Shown: positions 18,414-27,520 of the stretch, in pieces
Layout: every line of letters begins with the position of its first letter
Numbering within the stretch: position 1 is the first letter of the stretch
Assembly: GCF_018619335.1 (NCBI RefSeq)
Contig: NZ_JAHHDX010000163.1
Coordinates: forward strand, 800 to 64,799
Source of the DNA: Alteromonas sp. ALT199
GTDB taxonomy: Bacteria; Pseudomonadota; Gammaproteobacteria; Enterobacterales; Alteromonadaceae
Direction: 5' to 3'
Length of the DNA: 64,000 bases
Notes under the pieces: generated by a model
The model's input: only the letters and a program-made list of their open reading frames with translations
Database searches by the model: none
What the model was told of the DNA's origin: nothing
Made by a program: the position numbers and the translations under genes

Positions 18414-18605
18414 AATTACATTCCTCATTCTTTGCGCTATTTACACAGTGCTTTTAGTACTGCTTTAGCTAATTTTTTATAAAGGCAGCGCTACTTGTTG
18501 CCCTTGTATTTCGATTATCGGTTTCTCGTTTTTTAAGCTTTCTTTCTCATTTTTGAAAAGCCGCTTCGCGCTACTTACTGCGAACTCACGTTTGGGCTTT
18601 TAAAA

Positions 18606-19337
18606 CTAAGAAGACTTAAACACTTCACAAAATTGCGCCGTTGTAGACACCCAACCGAAAAACGTCTGAATATTAAAAAGAGACGCTTCATGAATCTCTG
18701 GCGGACCAGCTTGATAAGCGGCGTCAGCGAGCACCACCCCAAAATATTCCAGATGGAAGCCGTCGCGCAGCGTAGATTCCACACACACATTGGTGGCAAT
18801 GCCGGTAAACACTATGTTGCGTATGCCGCGGGCCCGCAGCATGCTGTCTAAATTGGTGTTATAAAAACCGCTATAGCGGGTTTTAGGGATAACGATATCG
18901 CCGGCTTGAGGCTTTAGTGCGTCTACAAGCGCGTAGTCCCAAGTGCCTTTGGCAAGCAAACTCCCCTTCAACTCGGGCTGTTTGCGCATGGTTTTAAGGG
19001 CGTTAGACTTATACCAGTTTGGTGATCCAGGTCCTCCCGCCTCTTTGTAGTCGGCATCCCATCCATTTTGTAAAAACACCACCGGCATGCCTGCAGCGCG
19101 TGCAGTTTCCAGTACCTTAACGGTATTCTCAATAACAGGCGCGGTGGTAGATACGTCAAAACCCGCTTTGTCTAAGTAACCGTTTTTACTGGCATACGCG
19201 TTTTGCAAATCCACAACTATCACGGCGGTTTCAGCAGGGTTTAAGGTTAAGGGCTCAGGTTTGGCAGGCAGCACTGGCTGTCCTGATTGACGCGCTTGAA
19301 AGCACCCTGACACTTCAAATACTTCACCGGCAGACAT
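18606..19337 (-). CDS. rutB: Ureidoacrylate amidohydrolase RutB (isochorismatase family)
   Basis: 243 residues. [19 protein letters not shown] (catalytic Asp in VDLQN), a Lys in [10 protein letters not shown] and the Cys in [16 protein letters not shown] form the isochorismatase-family Asp-Lys-Cys triad. RutB hydrolyses the (peroxy)ureidoacrylate product of RutA to aminoacrylate, CO2 and ammonia. Its ATG overlaps the rutA stop (TAATG), suggesting translational coupling. Length and sequence agree with RutB from E. coli and relatives, with no anomaly in the key residues. Confidence 0.95.
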   Translation of the reverse strand: MSAGEVFEVSGCFQARQSGQPVLPAKPEPLTLNPAETAVIVVDLQNAYASKNGYLDKAGFDVSTTAPVIENTVKVLETARAAGMPVVFLQNGWDADYKEAGGPGSPNWYKSNALKTMRKQPELKGSLLAKGTWDYALVDALKPQAGDIVIPKTRYSGFYNTNLDSMLRARGIRNIVFTGIATNVCVESTLRDGFHLEYFGVVLADAAYQAGPPEIHEASLFNIQTFFGWVSTTAQFCEVFKSS

Positions 19338-20425
19338 TATGCTGCTCCCGATGTTTCAAGTAGATGCTGACGTGATTTCATTAACGGCTGAATTTTAGTG
19401 CCGAAATCATCCATACCTTTAAGGAAGTCATCAAAGGTCAGCAATACCCCTTCACAGCCTGGAACCGTCGCGATTTCATCAAGCATTGAAGCGACTGACT
19501 CGTAAGAGCCTACTAGCGTACCCATATTCAGGTTTACTGCTGAGGTTGGATTGGTCATATCGCGAATGTTGGTGTCTTTACCTGACTTTTTGTCGGCCGC
19601 GCCCTGCGTTGCCATCCAATCTAACGCTGACTGATCTTTACCGTCTTTATAACTTTCCCATTTAGCCATAGCTGCTTCGTCGGTTTCATCAGCAATGACC
19701 ATGATAAGTACCGCAGAGCCTACGCTGCGACCGTGCTTTTCAGCCGCTTCGGTCAAGCGCGCAGCGGTAGGAGCAAATGCGGTAGGTGTATTCACACCTT
19801 TGCCAAAACAGAAGTTATAGTCGGCGTGACGGGCCGAGAAATCCATGCCCGCGGCACTTTGCCCAGCACAAATAAGCGGTATTTTACGCTGTGGTTTAGG
19901 TAGCATGCGGCAGTCATCCATTTGGAAATGCTCGCCTTTAAAATCACTTTTCCCTGTTTCCCACAGCTCTTTTACTACTTTGATGTACTCATCTAAATAT
20001 TCGTAGCGGTTGCCGAAAAATTCATCGCCCGGCCACATGCCCATTTGCGAATATTCAGGGCGTTGCCAGCCAGTAACCAAGTTGACCCCAAAACGACCGT
20101 TGGAAATAGAATCGATAGTACTTGCCATACGCGCCATGATCGCTGGTGGCAAGACTAACGTTGCGGCTGTGGCATACAGCTGTATTTTTGAGGTAACAGC
20201 GGCAAGACCAGCCATCAAGGTAAACGACTCTAAGTTGTAATCCCAAAATTCTGTTTCACCGCCAAAACCGCGCAACTTGATCATAGAGAGCGCAAAGTCC
20301 ATATCGTACTTTTCTGCCTTCATTACAATCTCTTTGTTGAGATCGAACGATGGTTTGAACTGAGGCGAATTTTTAGAAATTAACCAGCCGTTGTTACCAA
20401 TCGGAATAAATACACCTATATCCAT
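19337..20425 (-). CDS. rutA: Pyrimidine monooxygenase RutA
   Basis: 362 residues of the bacterial luciferase-like flavin monooxygenase superfamily. [17 protein letters not shown] at the N-terminus, [33 protein letters not shown] and [20 protein letters not shown] match RutA. It opens the uracil ring between N3 and C4 using FMNH2 from RutF and O2, and also acts on thymine. It is the first gene of the minus-strand rut operon. ATG 20425 is preceded by GAGGG at a good distance. A candidate RutR operator lies about 165-180 bases upstream, in the region shared with the divergent rutR. Confidence 0.96.
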   Translation of the reverse strand: MDIGVFIPIGNNGWLISKNSPQFKPSFDLNKEIVMKAEKYDMDFALSMIKLRGFGGETEFWDYNLESFTLMAGLAAVTSKIQLYATAATLVLPPAIMARMASTIDSISNGRFGVNLVTGWQRPEYSQMGMWPGDEFFGNRYEYLDEYIKVVKELWETGKSDFKGEHFQMDDCRMLPKPQRKIPLICAGQSAAGMDFSARHADYNFCFGKGVNTPTAFAPTAARLTEAAEKHGRSVGSAVLIMVIADETDEAAMAKWESYKDGKDQSALDWMATQGAADKKSGKDTNIRDMTNPTSAVNLNMGTLVGSYESVASMLDEIATVPGCEGVLLTFDDFLKGMDDFGTKIQPLMKSRQHLLETSGAA

Positions 20426-20589
20426 GTTGTTCCCTCTGCTTGTCTGCGTTTTAAGCGGTTTACCCCGCTTTTTTTAAGGTTGCCGAATTCAAAACATTGA
20501 AGTGGCGGTATACATAGTGAACAGCATAAAGCAGGCCAATTTATTTATTTGTTAATTTTCAAAAACTTACAGAATACACAATTTGAAAT

Positions 20590-20607
20590 TAGACCCATTG
20601 GTTCAAT
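20590..20607. promoter_or_regulatory. Candidate RutR operator in the rutA-rutR intergenic region
   Basis: TTAGACCCATTGGTTCAA is an inverted repeat (TTAGACC / GGTTCAA, 6 of 7 positions) in the 309-base divergent region. Against TTGACCA-nn-TGGTCAA, recalled as the E. coli RutR consensus, it keeps about 10 of 14 positions. A further GTTC...GAAC pair overlaps it. The rest of the gap holds AT-rich promoter-like sequence and an AAGCGG/CCGCTT hairpin at 20452-20470. Confidence 0.55.
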
Positions 20608-20734
20608 TTGGAACATCCAGTCCAGTGCAACTGAACTTAATTGGTGCATATTTGTGCAAATGGGTTTATTGGTTAGAAAACTGCGCGTAAACTATGCGCC
20701 AGATTGCAGAAATCCGGTTAAGAAGAATTGAGTA

Positions 20735-21409
20735 GTGAGTAAATCTGAAGACCAACTAAGTACAAAAACAGCAAGAGCTTTTAGCCCTACAACCCAAAAG
20801 CGGCGAGAAAAAGCACTTTTAGAAAAACGCACCCGTATTATGGATGCAGCGCTATCACTATTTGCAAAAAACGGCGTAAGCGGTACTACGGTAGAGCAGG
20901 TATCGGAATTAGCGAATGTCTCAAAGAGTAACTTACTGTATTACTTTAAAAGTAAAGACGGCCTTTACCTATCGGTTATCACTCACCTATTAGATGTGTG
21001 GCTGACGCCACTGCAAAGCTTTTCTGCAGAACAAGAACCCATAGCCACATTAAGTGAATACATAAAAGTAAAACTTGAAATGTCGAGAGACAACCCAGCC
21101 GAATCAAAGCTTTTTTGTATGGAAGTGGTACAAGGTGCACCGCTTTTAATAAAGGAATTAGAAACGCCACTGAAAGCCTTGCTGGATGCAAAAAGCGCCG
21201 TGATTAATGCGTGGATTGAAGCCAGCAAATTAAAACCTGTCGATCCCATACACTTAATTTTTAGCATTTGGGCTATTACGCAGCACTACGCAGATTTCAG
21301 CGTTCAGATTAAAGCGGTCACAGGTAAAGATTTAAGCGATCCCGTCTTCTTCGATAGTACGCTTAGTAACATTCAGCATATTATTTTAGATGGGCTAAAG
21401 CCTGAGTAG
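20735..21409 (+). CDS. rutR: TetR-family regulator RutR
   Basis: 224 residues. The N-terminal TetR HTH (about 32-78) includes SGTTVEQVSELANVSKSNLL followed by YYFKSKDGLYLSV. The ligand domain matches E. coli RutR almost throughout: LKALLDAKSAVINAW, DPIHLIFSIWAITQHYADF and VTGKDLSDPVFF. In E. coli RutR binds uracil or thymine, which releases it from DNA, and it represses the rut operon. The divergent position against rutA fits the same role here. The start is GTG 20735; a further extension is blocked by a stop just upstream. Candidate targets elsewhere in this window are discussed at 50968-55097. Confidence 0.95.
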   Translation: MSKSEDQLSTKTARAFSPTTQKRREKALLEKRTRIMDAALSLFAKNGVSGTTVEQVSELANVSKSNLLYYFKSKDGLYLSVITHLLDVWLTPLQSFSAEQEPIATLSEYIKVKLEMSRDNPAESKLFCMEVVQGAPLLIKELETPLKALLDAKSAVINAWIEASKLKPVDPIHLIFSIWAITQHYADFSVQIKAVTGKDLSDPVFFDSTLSNIQHIILDGLKPE

Positions 21410-21487
21410 CGTTTTTTAAATTGGTATTGATGGCTTAAAAAATTAAGAATTTAGCCGTTTGCGTTATTAATTGGCATTAACTGTTTC

Positions 21488-22159
21488 TCACAGAGGCAAT
21501 AATGATGAACTTTCTTTTAAAAAACTTTCTAAACGCTCAATACTAATTATAGCCACACCACCATAACCCTTTTCAATTAACTGCAATTCATACAACTTGG
21601 TTAGCGCTTTATGCGCAGTAAGTACAGTAACCCCTAATCTTTCAGCGTAATCGCTTTGTCGCAATGAAATAAAGGCACGCTTGGATGTGAGATGTGACTG
21701 ATAAATAAGCTTGGCTAGCTGTACATGAGTAGGCAATCGTTGAATATCGTCCAGCCTCTCCAATGCTGTATGAAGTTTTATTGCCAGTGACCGGGTGATG
21801 AATTCAGAAATCACTGTATGTTGCTTTGTCAGAGAACGAAAAGCAGCTTCAGAGATCTGCAATATCTTACATTGAGTTAGCGCTTGTGCATGGTGGGTTC
21901 TGGCAAGCGAAGCATACAGGGTAAATTCTCCGAACGTATCTCCACGTCGCAGTATGGTGGTAATTTGATAATTGCCGTCCAGACCGTAATTACCAATCTT
22001 TACCTCCCCCGATACCACTATAGACAGTCCTTTGTTTTTGCTTCCCCTATCGTGGATCGTCGAGGTAGCCGCATAGCTTCTCAACGTTCCAAAAGACAAG
22101 CAAATCTCAATGTGATCGTCGGGCATAACGGTTTGCTGTATGCCATGAATGTAAGACAT
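21488..22159 (-). CDS. Crp/Fnr-family transcriptional regulator
   Basis: About 223 residues. A cyclic-nucleotide-binding-like beta-roll (about 15-115) contains GLSIVVSGEVKIGNYGLDG and RRGDTFGEFTLYA. A dimer helix follows, then a C-terminal winged helix with ISLRQSDYAERLGVTVLTAHKAL. The phosphate-binding cassette of true CRP (RxS) is not evident (SLARTHHAQ), so the effector may not be cAMP. There is no FNR-type Cys cluster. ATG 22159 is preferred over TTG 22168. The palindrome AAGACATGTCTT (22153-22164) covers the start codon and could be autoregulatory. It is divergent from the fatty-acid-hydroxylase-like gene, a plausible target. Confidence 0.8.
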   Translation of the reverse strand: MSYIHGIQQTVMPDDHIEICLSFGTLRSYAATSTIHDRGSKNKGLSIVVSGEVKIGNYGLDGNYQITTILRRGDTFGEFTLYASLARTHHAQALTQCKILQISEAAFRSLTKQHTVISEFITRSLAIKLHTALERLDDIQRLPTHVQLAKLIYQSHLTSKRAFISLRQSDYAERLGVTVLTAHKALTKLYELQLIEKGYGGVAIISIERLESFLKESSSLLPL

Positions 22160-22246
22160 GTCTTTCAAATCTATATAAGTATATATTCTCTTATGTTAAT
22201 GCAATGTAAATTCACACTCAACAATCTTACTTTGGGGGTGATGACG

Positions 22247-23134
22247 ATGAATTATCAATGGGCAATACTAACGGTATTTATCACGTTTGCTTTACTGGAA
22301 GCGAAGAGCGGTAGGCTATTCAAGAAAACGACAGAAGTGAGCGATGATGGAAAGGTAGAACTTATAGGTACGTTACTGTTATTTATAATAACCCAACCTC
22401 TGGTTCTATTTTGTTCTGCTGCAATAATGGCATTGGCATTTCCTCAGTATCAGGGAGTACTTGCAGATTCCCCTATTCTTGTGCACATAGCGCTGCTTTT
22501 GGTTTTTGACGACATGATGCAATATTGGTGGCACAGGTTGTCACACTCCACACGTTTTCTTTACAACTTGCACAGAGCTCACCACAACGCTAAGTACATG
22601 AGTGTTCGTATTATTTATAGAAATAACTTTTTCTATTACCTGTTTATGCCTTCCCTGTGGTTTTCCGGTGCGCTTATTTACTTAGGGTTAGGTTGGACAT
22701 ATGCCTTTTATTTGGTGGTTAAGCTGACCGTTATTACAGGCGCGCACGCAGAATGGAAATGGGATAAAGTACTTTACAACACACCTTTATTACATCCACT
22801 TGCCTGGATTATCGAGCGCACCATTTCAACACCCTCTACACACAGCGCTCATCATGGATTAAAAGCAAATGATGGGGTGACTAACTACAAAGGTAATTAT
22901 GGGAATCTCTTGTTCTTTTGGGATGTATTATTTGGTACTGCTAAGATCACCAGGCAGTACCCTACACAATACGGCATTGAAGGGATGTTTTACGCCAACT
23001 GGAAAGAGCAACTGATTTGGCCGCTATATAAGACGCCAAGAAAGCCAAAGCAAGCATACACCGCTAATGTAGATTTAACTGCGTCTGACTCAGAACCTCA
23101 AACAGTGAGCCAAACAGCAAAGAGCAGAGTTTAG
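22247..23134 (+). CDS. Membrane fatty-acid-hydroxylase superfamily protein (sterol desaturase-like)
   Basis: 295 residues with four or more membrane helices and the three histidine motifs of the di-iron hydroxylase/desaturase superfamily: HRLSH, HRAHH shortly after, and HSAHH near residue 202 with a following KGNYGNLLFFWD. Such inner-membrane enzymes hydroxylate or desaturate lipids or carotenoids using O2; the substrate here is not predictable. The frame is open far upstream over the antisense regulator gene, but ATG 22247 (GGGGG at 22234-22238) gives a natural membrane start, with ATG 22241 the alternative. The 23150-23188 palindrome follows as terminator. Confidence 0.82.
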   Translation: MNYQWAILTVFITFALLEAKSGRLFKKTTEVSDDGKVELIGTLLLFIITQPLVLFCSAAIMALAFPQYQGVLADSPILVHIALLLVFDDMMQYWWHRLSHSTRFLYNLHRAHHNAKYMSVRIIYRNNFFYYLFMPSLWFSGALIYLGLGWTYAFYLVVKLTVITGAHAEWKWDKVLYNTPLLHPLAWIIERTISTPSTHSAHHGLKANDGVTNYKGNYGNLLFFWDVLFGTAKITRQYPTQYGIEGMFYANWKEQLIWPLYKTPRKPKQAYTANVDLTASDSEPQTVSQTAKSRV

Positions 23135-23149
23135 TGTGGCTTTAAAAGC

Positions 23150-23188
23150 TTATGGGGTCAGAATAATTACTCTGACCCCATAACTTTT
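23150..23188 (+). terminator. GGGGTCAGA-family palindrome, copy 4, with terminator form
   Basis: TTATGGGGTCAGA (23150-23162) and TCTGACCCCATAA (23171-23183) are perfect 13-base arms around an 8-base loop, followed by CTTTTT. This is the shortest copy of the dispersed GGGGTCAG family and it has the full shape of an intrinsic terminator after the hydroxylase-like gene. Confidence 0.8.
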
Positions 23189-23239
23189 TAAGTTCGTGAT
23201 AAACTAACAGCTAGAATTAAGACAGAGTAGCGCCACTAT

Positions 23240-23464
23240 ATGAAAGAGCAACCCAATAATCCCCTACATGGCTTAACGCTAGAGAAAATCGTGACACAAC
23301 TTCAAGAACGATACGGGTGGGACGGATTGTACTATCGCATAAAGGTGAACTGCTTTAATAACGACCCTTCAATTAAGTCGTCGCTAAAATTTCTTAGAAA
23401 GACCCAGTGGGCGCGAGACAAAGTAGAGCAGCTTTACATACAAACGTTTAAACAGCCTGAATAA
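23240..23464 (+). CDS. VF530-family small protein
   Basis: 74 residues, close to the typical length of the VF530 (DUF2132) family, whose signature is visible throughout: [40 protein letters not shown] and [13 protein letters not shown] Vibrio member has been solved as a small helical fold proposed to bind DNA; function is otherwise unknown. It is cytosolic. It is a single gene between the hydroxylase-like gene and the orphan solute-binding protein, with no sign of an operon. Confidence 0.88.
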   Translation: MKEQPNNPLHGLTLEKIVTQLQERYGWDGLYYRIKVNCFNNDPSIKSSLKFLRKTQWARDKVEQLYIQTFKQPE

Positions 23465-23587
23465 CATACTAGTTAGAGGGTCTAGTCTAACTATAGCGTT
23501 TTTTAGCTAGCAGCTACCTTCTTATGTACTACACTTTGGATAGGTCGATTCAGCAAGATTAAGACATTGTATACATGGGTTATTGAT

Positions 23588-24856
23588 ATGTGGGGTAAGA
23601 ATAAGTCGAAGTCGCTTAACTTTTTCTTTTTACCTTCCTTCTTTTATTTTCTCTTTATCTCCCCTGTTTCAGCTGTGGATTGTGAAGAGGCGAAGGGCAC
23701 GCTGAATATATCACTACTTATTTTCAGTGTTGAACAACGAAATGCCTTCGAAGAAATCGCAGTAAACTTCTCAGCACAGTGCCCCGGTATAGATATTGTT
23801 TACTCATCTTCAGATGACACTGGCTACAAGCAAATGACCGGGTTGTGGTTAAGCGATAATCCTAACCTAGATCTCATGGTATGGTTGTGGCCTTTCGAGT
23901 TAAAAAAGGTAGCTGAGAGAGGGTTGATAGAACCTTTAACGTCTCTTTGGACAGAACCAGAGTTACAAAAATATCCGAACGAAATGAAAGAATTGATCAC
24001 CCATAAAGGGGAACAGTTCGGCGTTCCTTTGTCAGTGGGTTTTTGGGGATTTTTTGCCAACCAAAACGTCCTACAAGAATTTAATATCAATCGTCTTGAA
24101 AGTATTAGCGATTTGCTTAGCGCGTGCAGAACACTGTCTCGAAATCAAATTGTTCCTATTGGTTTAGGATTAGAAGAAAAGTGGCCTGTTTTAACACTGC
24201 TTGACCATTTAAATCTCAAAGTAAACGGGCTTTCTTTTCACAATCAGCTAATGGAAGGAAAAATAAAATTTACTGATGAGAAAATGTTAGCGGTACTTCA
24301 ATTGTTGAGAGAAATGATTGATAGCCAATGTTTTCTAGAAAGTGCCGATGAGTACACCCAAAAGCAAGTTCTCCCATTACTGTATCGCGATAGAGCGGGA
24401 ATGGTTCTTTCCGGTAATTTCATGATAAGCCAAATTCCTGAGGCCGTTTCTGAAAAGCTCAAATTTATCCCTTTTCCTTCTGTAGATAAAAACGTCAGTC
24501 AATCTGAAGTTGCCCCAACCGATTTTCTCATTCTTCGCGCAAGCAGCAGACAAAAATCACTTGCTAAAGTATTTTTACGATACGTAGTTCAAGATGATGT
24601 ACAAGCCCTACTAAATAAGAGGCTCAATTTTCTACCCGCACACCCGAATGCTCAAATAAGTGAAGTGAGATTTGTTCAAGATGGTAAAACAAATTTAAAA
24701 AACGCCGAAGGGGTAGTACAGTTTTTCGACCGCTCTACGAGTAGGGATTACTACGAGCCGCTCAGTGACATTCTCGTAGACTTCATGGAAACAGGAAATG
24801 TAGACAAAACAGCATTAGAGATGGAAGCAGTTAGACAGCGGCTCTTCGATTCATAG
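23588..24856 (+). CDS. Extracellular solute-binding protein, ABC family 1 type, without transporter genes
   Basis: About 422 residues. The signal sequence MWGKNKSKSLNFFFLPSFF ends near SAVDC. The mature protein has the family-1 sugar-binding layout: LNISLLIFSVEQRNAFEEI, NPNLDLMVWLWPFELKKVAE, PLSVGFWGFFANQNVL and GMVLSGNFMISQIPEA. Such periplasmic proteins bind sugars or other small solutes. No ABC permease or ATPase gene is nearby, so it is an orphan: either it serves a transporter elsewhere or it acts as a sensor input. I start at ATG 23588 rather than TTG 23567, because this gives a proper positively charged n-region. Confidence 0.75.
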   Translation: MWGKNKSKSLNFFFLPSFFYFLFISPVSAVDCEEAKGTLNISLLIFSVEQRNAFEEIAVNFSAQCPGIDIVYSSSDDTGYKQMTGLWLSDNPNLDLMVWLWPFELKKVAERGLIEPLTSLWTEPELQKYPNEMKELITHKGEQFGVPLSVGFWGFFANQNVLQEFNINRLESISDLLSACRTLSRNQIVPIGLGLEEKWPVLTLLDHLNLKVNGLSFHNQLMEGKIKFTDEKMLAVLQLLREMIDSQCFLESADEYTQKQVLPLLYRDRAGMVLSGNFMISQIPEAVSEKLKFIPFPSVDKNVSQSEVAPTDFLILRASSRQKSLAKVFLRYVVQDDVQALLNKRLNFLPAHPNAQISEVRFVQDGKTNLKNAEGVVQFFDRSTSRDYYEPLSDILVDFMETGNVDKTALEMEAVRQRLFDS

Positions 24857-24899
24857 GAAGTTTCGAGCCGCATGGCTTATTGCTAAATAAATTCAGCTT

Positions 24900-25790
24900 C
24901 TACGCATCTTTGTAGAGCGTCGTTATCCACTTCTCTTCATTGATGAAATTCCAACTCCAGTCGGCCCACTTTTCATCTAAGCCCATCGCTTTAACCTCAT
25001 CAAGAGTTTTACCGTCTTGCTTAAGTACTTTCACGTAGTTGAAAGTTTCGCTGATCATAGCTAAAAACGCGGTGTATTCTTGCTTATTGCTGATATCGCC
25101 ATGACCGGGAATGATTATGGTCTTGTCATCTATTTTCGCTAGCAAATGCTCTACCGATTCCATATAGCCTTCTACATTGCCACCTGCACCTTGGTCAATG
25201 TAGGGAAAACGACCATTAAAGAACAAGTCGCCCGTGTGCATTACGTTAGGTTGCTCGAACCACACTACGCTATCGCCGTCGGTGTGACCTACCGCTAAAT
25301 GCATTACATGTAGGGTTTCACCATTAAAGTGAATTTTTATTCCATCTTCATAGGTAATGGTTGGCAGGGCTTCCGGCTTTATCTTCTCATCATTTGCTAG
25401 GCGAACACGTACATTTTCATGGGCCAAAATGGTCGCGCCTTTGTGACTGTGAAAAAATGCATTAGAGCCTGTGTGGTCGCCGTGATAATGCGTGTTTATT
25501 ACATATTTAGGCTTGTCGCTGCCTAGTTCACCAAGCTGCGCCGCTATCTTTTCCGCCAGTGGCGCAAATTGATCGTCGATGATAAGAACACCATCTTCCC
25601 CAGCAGATACACCAATGTTCCCACCTGCACCTGTAAGCATGTGCACTGAGCCTTTAATCGCTGTAGCTTTAACTTCGACATCGGCAAATCTGTCTTGCGC
25701 ATTTGCGGTGTTAATCGTTGAATAAAACAAAGGGCTAGCAGCAATGAGCGCAGCCATAATATGTGCGCTAAAACGAGGGGCAGTTTTCAT
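24900..25790 (-). CDS. Exported metallo-beta-lactamase-fold hydrolase
   Basis: 296 residues with a signal peptide ending near ANAQ (about 32). The metal-binding motif HYHGDH is in VINTHYHGDHTGSNAFF (about 100-116), with later ligands in HLAVGHTDGDSVVWF, HTGDLFFNGRFPYID and IIPGHGD. This is a periplasmic MBL-fold hydrolase of the broad glyoxalase-II/cyclase-like group. It lacks obvious features of clinically characterised lactamases, and the substrate is unknown. It is one of three minus-strand genes (dinB, DUF1653, this gene), but gaps of 50-63 bases leave operon status open. Confidence 0.8.
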   Translation of the reverse strand: MKTAPRFSAHIMAALIAASPLFYSTINTANAQDRFADVEVKATAIKGSVHMLTGAGGNIGVSAGEDGVLIIDDQFAPLAEKIAAQLGELGSDKPKYVINTHYHGDHTGSNAFFHSHKGATILAHENVRVRLANDEKIKPEALPTITYEDGIKIHFNGETLHVMHLAVGHTDGDSVVWFEQPNVMHTGDLFFNGRFPYIDQGAGGNVEGYMESVEHLLAKIDDKTIIIPGHGDISNKQEYTAFLAMISETFNYVKVLKQDGKTLDEVKAMGLDEKWADWSWNFINEEKWITTLYKDA

Positions 25791-25853
25791 TATTATTTCC
25801 TTGTAAGAAGTCTGTTTAAATAAGACCTCTTACACTATGACCTAATTTCACAA

Positions 25854-26102
25854 TTAGATCATTTTTTCGTCATTAGGGATATCTCCCACATAAGCAAAGC
25901 GAGGGAGTGTCTCTCCGTCTTTTTCCACTGACTCTAAAAACATATCCAGAGGGCGAACCCATAACGCCTTTTCGCCATAACACGGCCGATATACCACTAG
26001 CTTGCTTTCGTCTTCTGAGTGGGTGGCGACTTCGTAAACATCGTATAAATTGCCTTTATAATGCTTGTAACGACCAGGTGTTTTAAGTTGTCTTGAGTCC
26101 AT
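25854..26102 (-). CDS. DUF1653 protein
   Basis: 82 residues, essentially one DUF1653 domain: PGRYKHYKGNLYDVYEVATH, a central LVVYRPCYGEKALWVRPLDMF, and RFAYVGD near the end. The family is small, cytosolic and of unknown biochemical function, often found near housekeeping genes. The start ATG 26102 lies 50 bases after the dinB stop on the same strand. Confidence 0.9.
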   Translation of the reverse strand: MDSRQLKTPGRYKHYKGNLYDVYEVATHSEDESKLVVYRPCYGEKALWVRPLDMFLESVEKDGETLPRFAYVGDIPNDEKMI

Positions 26103-26152
26103 AGTGACCTTTAAGATAAGTGTTACGTTAGAGAATAGGGCACTAGTGTTAA

Positions 26153-27226
26153 TTAAATCGGCTCAAAAGGCAAAAGCAGCTGTTGTGTTGATTGGTCGGC
26201 GGCGAGGCCTATATGCACGCCGACAAGACGGATGCCACGCCCTGTTGCTCGCTCAAAAGCTTCCTGCATTAATGTACGAAAATAAGCTTCATCTAGCGTG
26301 GCACAGCGATGCTCAACAGTGGTTAGCTGAAAGTCGTTAAACTTAAGCTTTACGCCTTGGGTGCGAATACGCACAGGCTTGCCCGTCCGCTTCTTATGGT
26401 TCTCCATTCGTTCCTGAAGCTTTTCAAACAAATGGGGCAAAAAGTCGATACATTGCTCGATAGTATGAATATCTTCGCTTAGCGTACGCTCTACGCCTAT
26501 AGACTTGCGCTCTCGAGATACTGACAACTCTCGCTCATCAATGCCATGAGCCCTTTCCCACAGTACACTACCGAACTTACCCAGTTCTTTTTGAATGCGT
26601 TCGAAAGGATACTGGCGAACATCGTTACACGTATTAAGCCCCATGCGCTGAAGCTTTTGCATGGTAACTTTGCCCACGCCTGGAATTTTCTTTAGCGGCA
26701 TTTCACGTACAAACTCTTCAAGTTTATCGGGCGTGATCACGCAGATGCCGTCAGGTTTGTTTTCATCGCTGGCTACTTTTGCCACGAATTTGCAAGGCGC
26801 GACACCTGCTGAAGCGGTAAGACCAAGTTCGCTTTCAATACGAGCACGTATTTCTTCAGCGATTAAAGTAGCGCTGCCACCGCAAAACTCACTGTTAGTA
26901 ACGTCCAGATAGGCTTCATCTAATGATAGGGGTTCAATAAGGTCGGTATAATCTGCAAAAATCTTACGTATTTTATGCGACTCAGCAGCGTACACCTCCA
27001 TGCGCCCTTTCACTAAAATCAGATTTGGGCAAAGTTTTAATGCATACGCGGTAGCCATGGCTGAACGCACACCAAATTTACGGGCAGGATAATTACAGGT
27101 AGAGATAACACCGCGACGGTCGGCACTGCCGCCAATGGCAACTGGAATATTGCGCAAAGCTGGGTTGTCGCGCATCTCAACTGCGGCGTAAAAACAATCC
27201 ATGTCAACGTGGATAATTTTTCGCAT
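26153..27226 (-). CDS. dinB: DNA polymerase IV (Y-family translesion polymerase)
   Basis: 357 residues. Catalytic acidic residues appear in [13 protein letters not shown] (Asp8 type) and in [13 protein letters not shown] (Asp-Glu pair near 103-104). The thumb HhH motif is in [17 protein letters not shown]. The C-terminal [12 protein letters not shown] carries a beta-clamp binding motif (QLLLPF). It extends DNA past lesions and is error-prone. SOS control is supported by a clear LexA box about 40 bases upstream of the ATG. Confidence 0.95.
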   Translation of the reverse strand: MRKIIHVDMDCFYAAVEMRDNPALRNIPVAIGGSADRRGVISTCNYPARKFGVRSAMATAYALKLCPNLILVKGRMEVYAAESHKIRKIFADYTDLIEPLSLDEAYLDVTNSEFCGGSATLIAEEIRARIESELGLTASAGVAPCKFVAKVASDENKPDGICVITPDKLEEFVREMPLKKIPGVGKVTMQKLQRMGLNTCNDVRQYPFERIQKELGKFGSVLWERAHGIDERELSVSRERKSIGVERTLSEDIHTIEQCIDFLPHLFEKLQERMENHKKRTGKPVRIRTQGVKLKFNDFQLTTVEHRCATLDEAYFRTLMQEAFERATGRGIRLVGVHIGLAADQSTQQLLLPFEPI

Positions 27227-27258
27227 TGTCCGCCTTTATTCTTTAGCTGTAAAAGTAA

Positions 27259-27278
27259 AACTGTACAAAAATACAGTA
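27259..27278 (-). promoter_or_regulatory. LexA (SOS) box upstream of dinB
   Basis: The core CTGT-8-ACAG at 27261-27276 (CTGTACAAAAATACAG) matches the gammaproteobacterial LexA operator, with an AT-rich centre and flanks AA/TA. It overlaps a likely promoter (TATACT on the minus strand). Confidence 0.85.
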
Positions 27279-27297
27279 TAATACTTGTGAGGATAAA

Positions 27298-27329
27298 TTA
27301 CACTTACTCAATAGTAATTTACACTTACT
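27298..27329. repeat. Direct repeat of TTACACTTACT with 21-base period
   Basis: TTACACTTACT occurs at 27298-27308 and again at 27319-27329, exactly 21 bases apart. That is two helical turns, typical of a dimeric or cooperative activator site. It lies between dinB and the degraded serine hydrolase gene. The rest of the interval to 27520 shows no gene. Confidence 0.4.
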
Positions 27330-27520
27330 GCAAGGTCTTTTTGTAATCAACACGACGCTTAACAGCTAAAGCTATTGAGGCTTAGACTGAGTAATGAGAG
27401 CGGACCAAAGACACAGAAAACGTTCATTCGCTAAACTCTGCACAACTTAATGATATGTTTACAAGTAAAATATAAATTTCTATTGTAGTTATACTTAATA
27501 ACACATGACACGGATTGTTT

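Noticed and set aside
20630..20665. Possible sigma-54 promoter in the rutA-rutR region, as used in E. coli
   Set aside because: The nearest GG and GC elements are spaced 11 rather than 10 bases and lie on the wrong strand for rutA.
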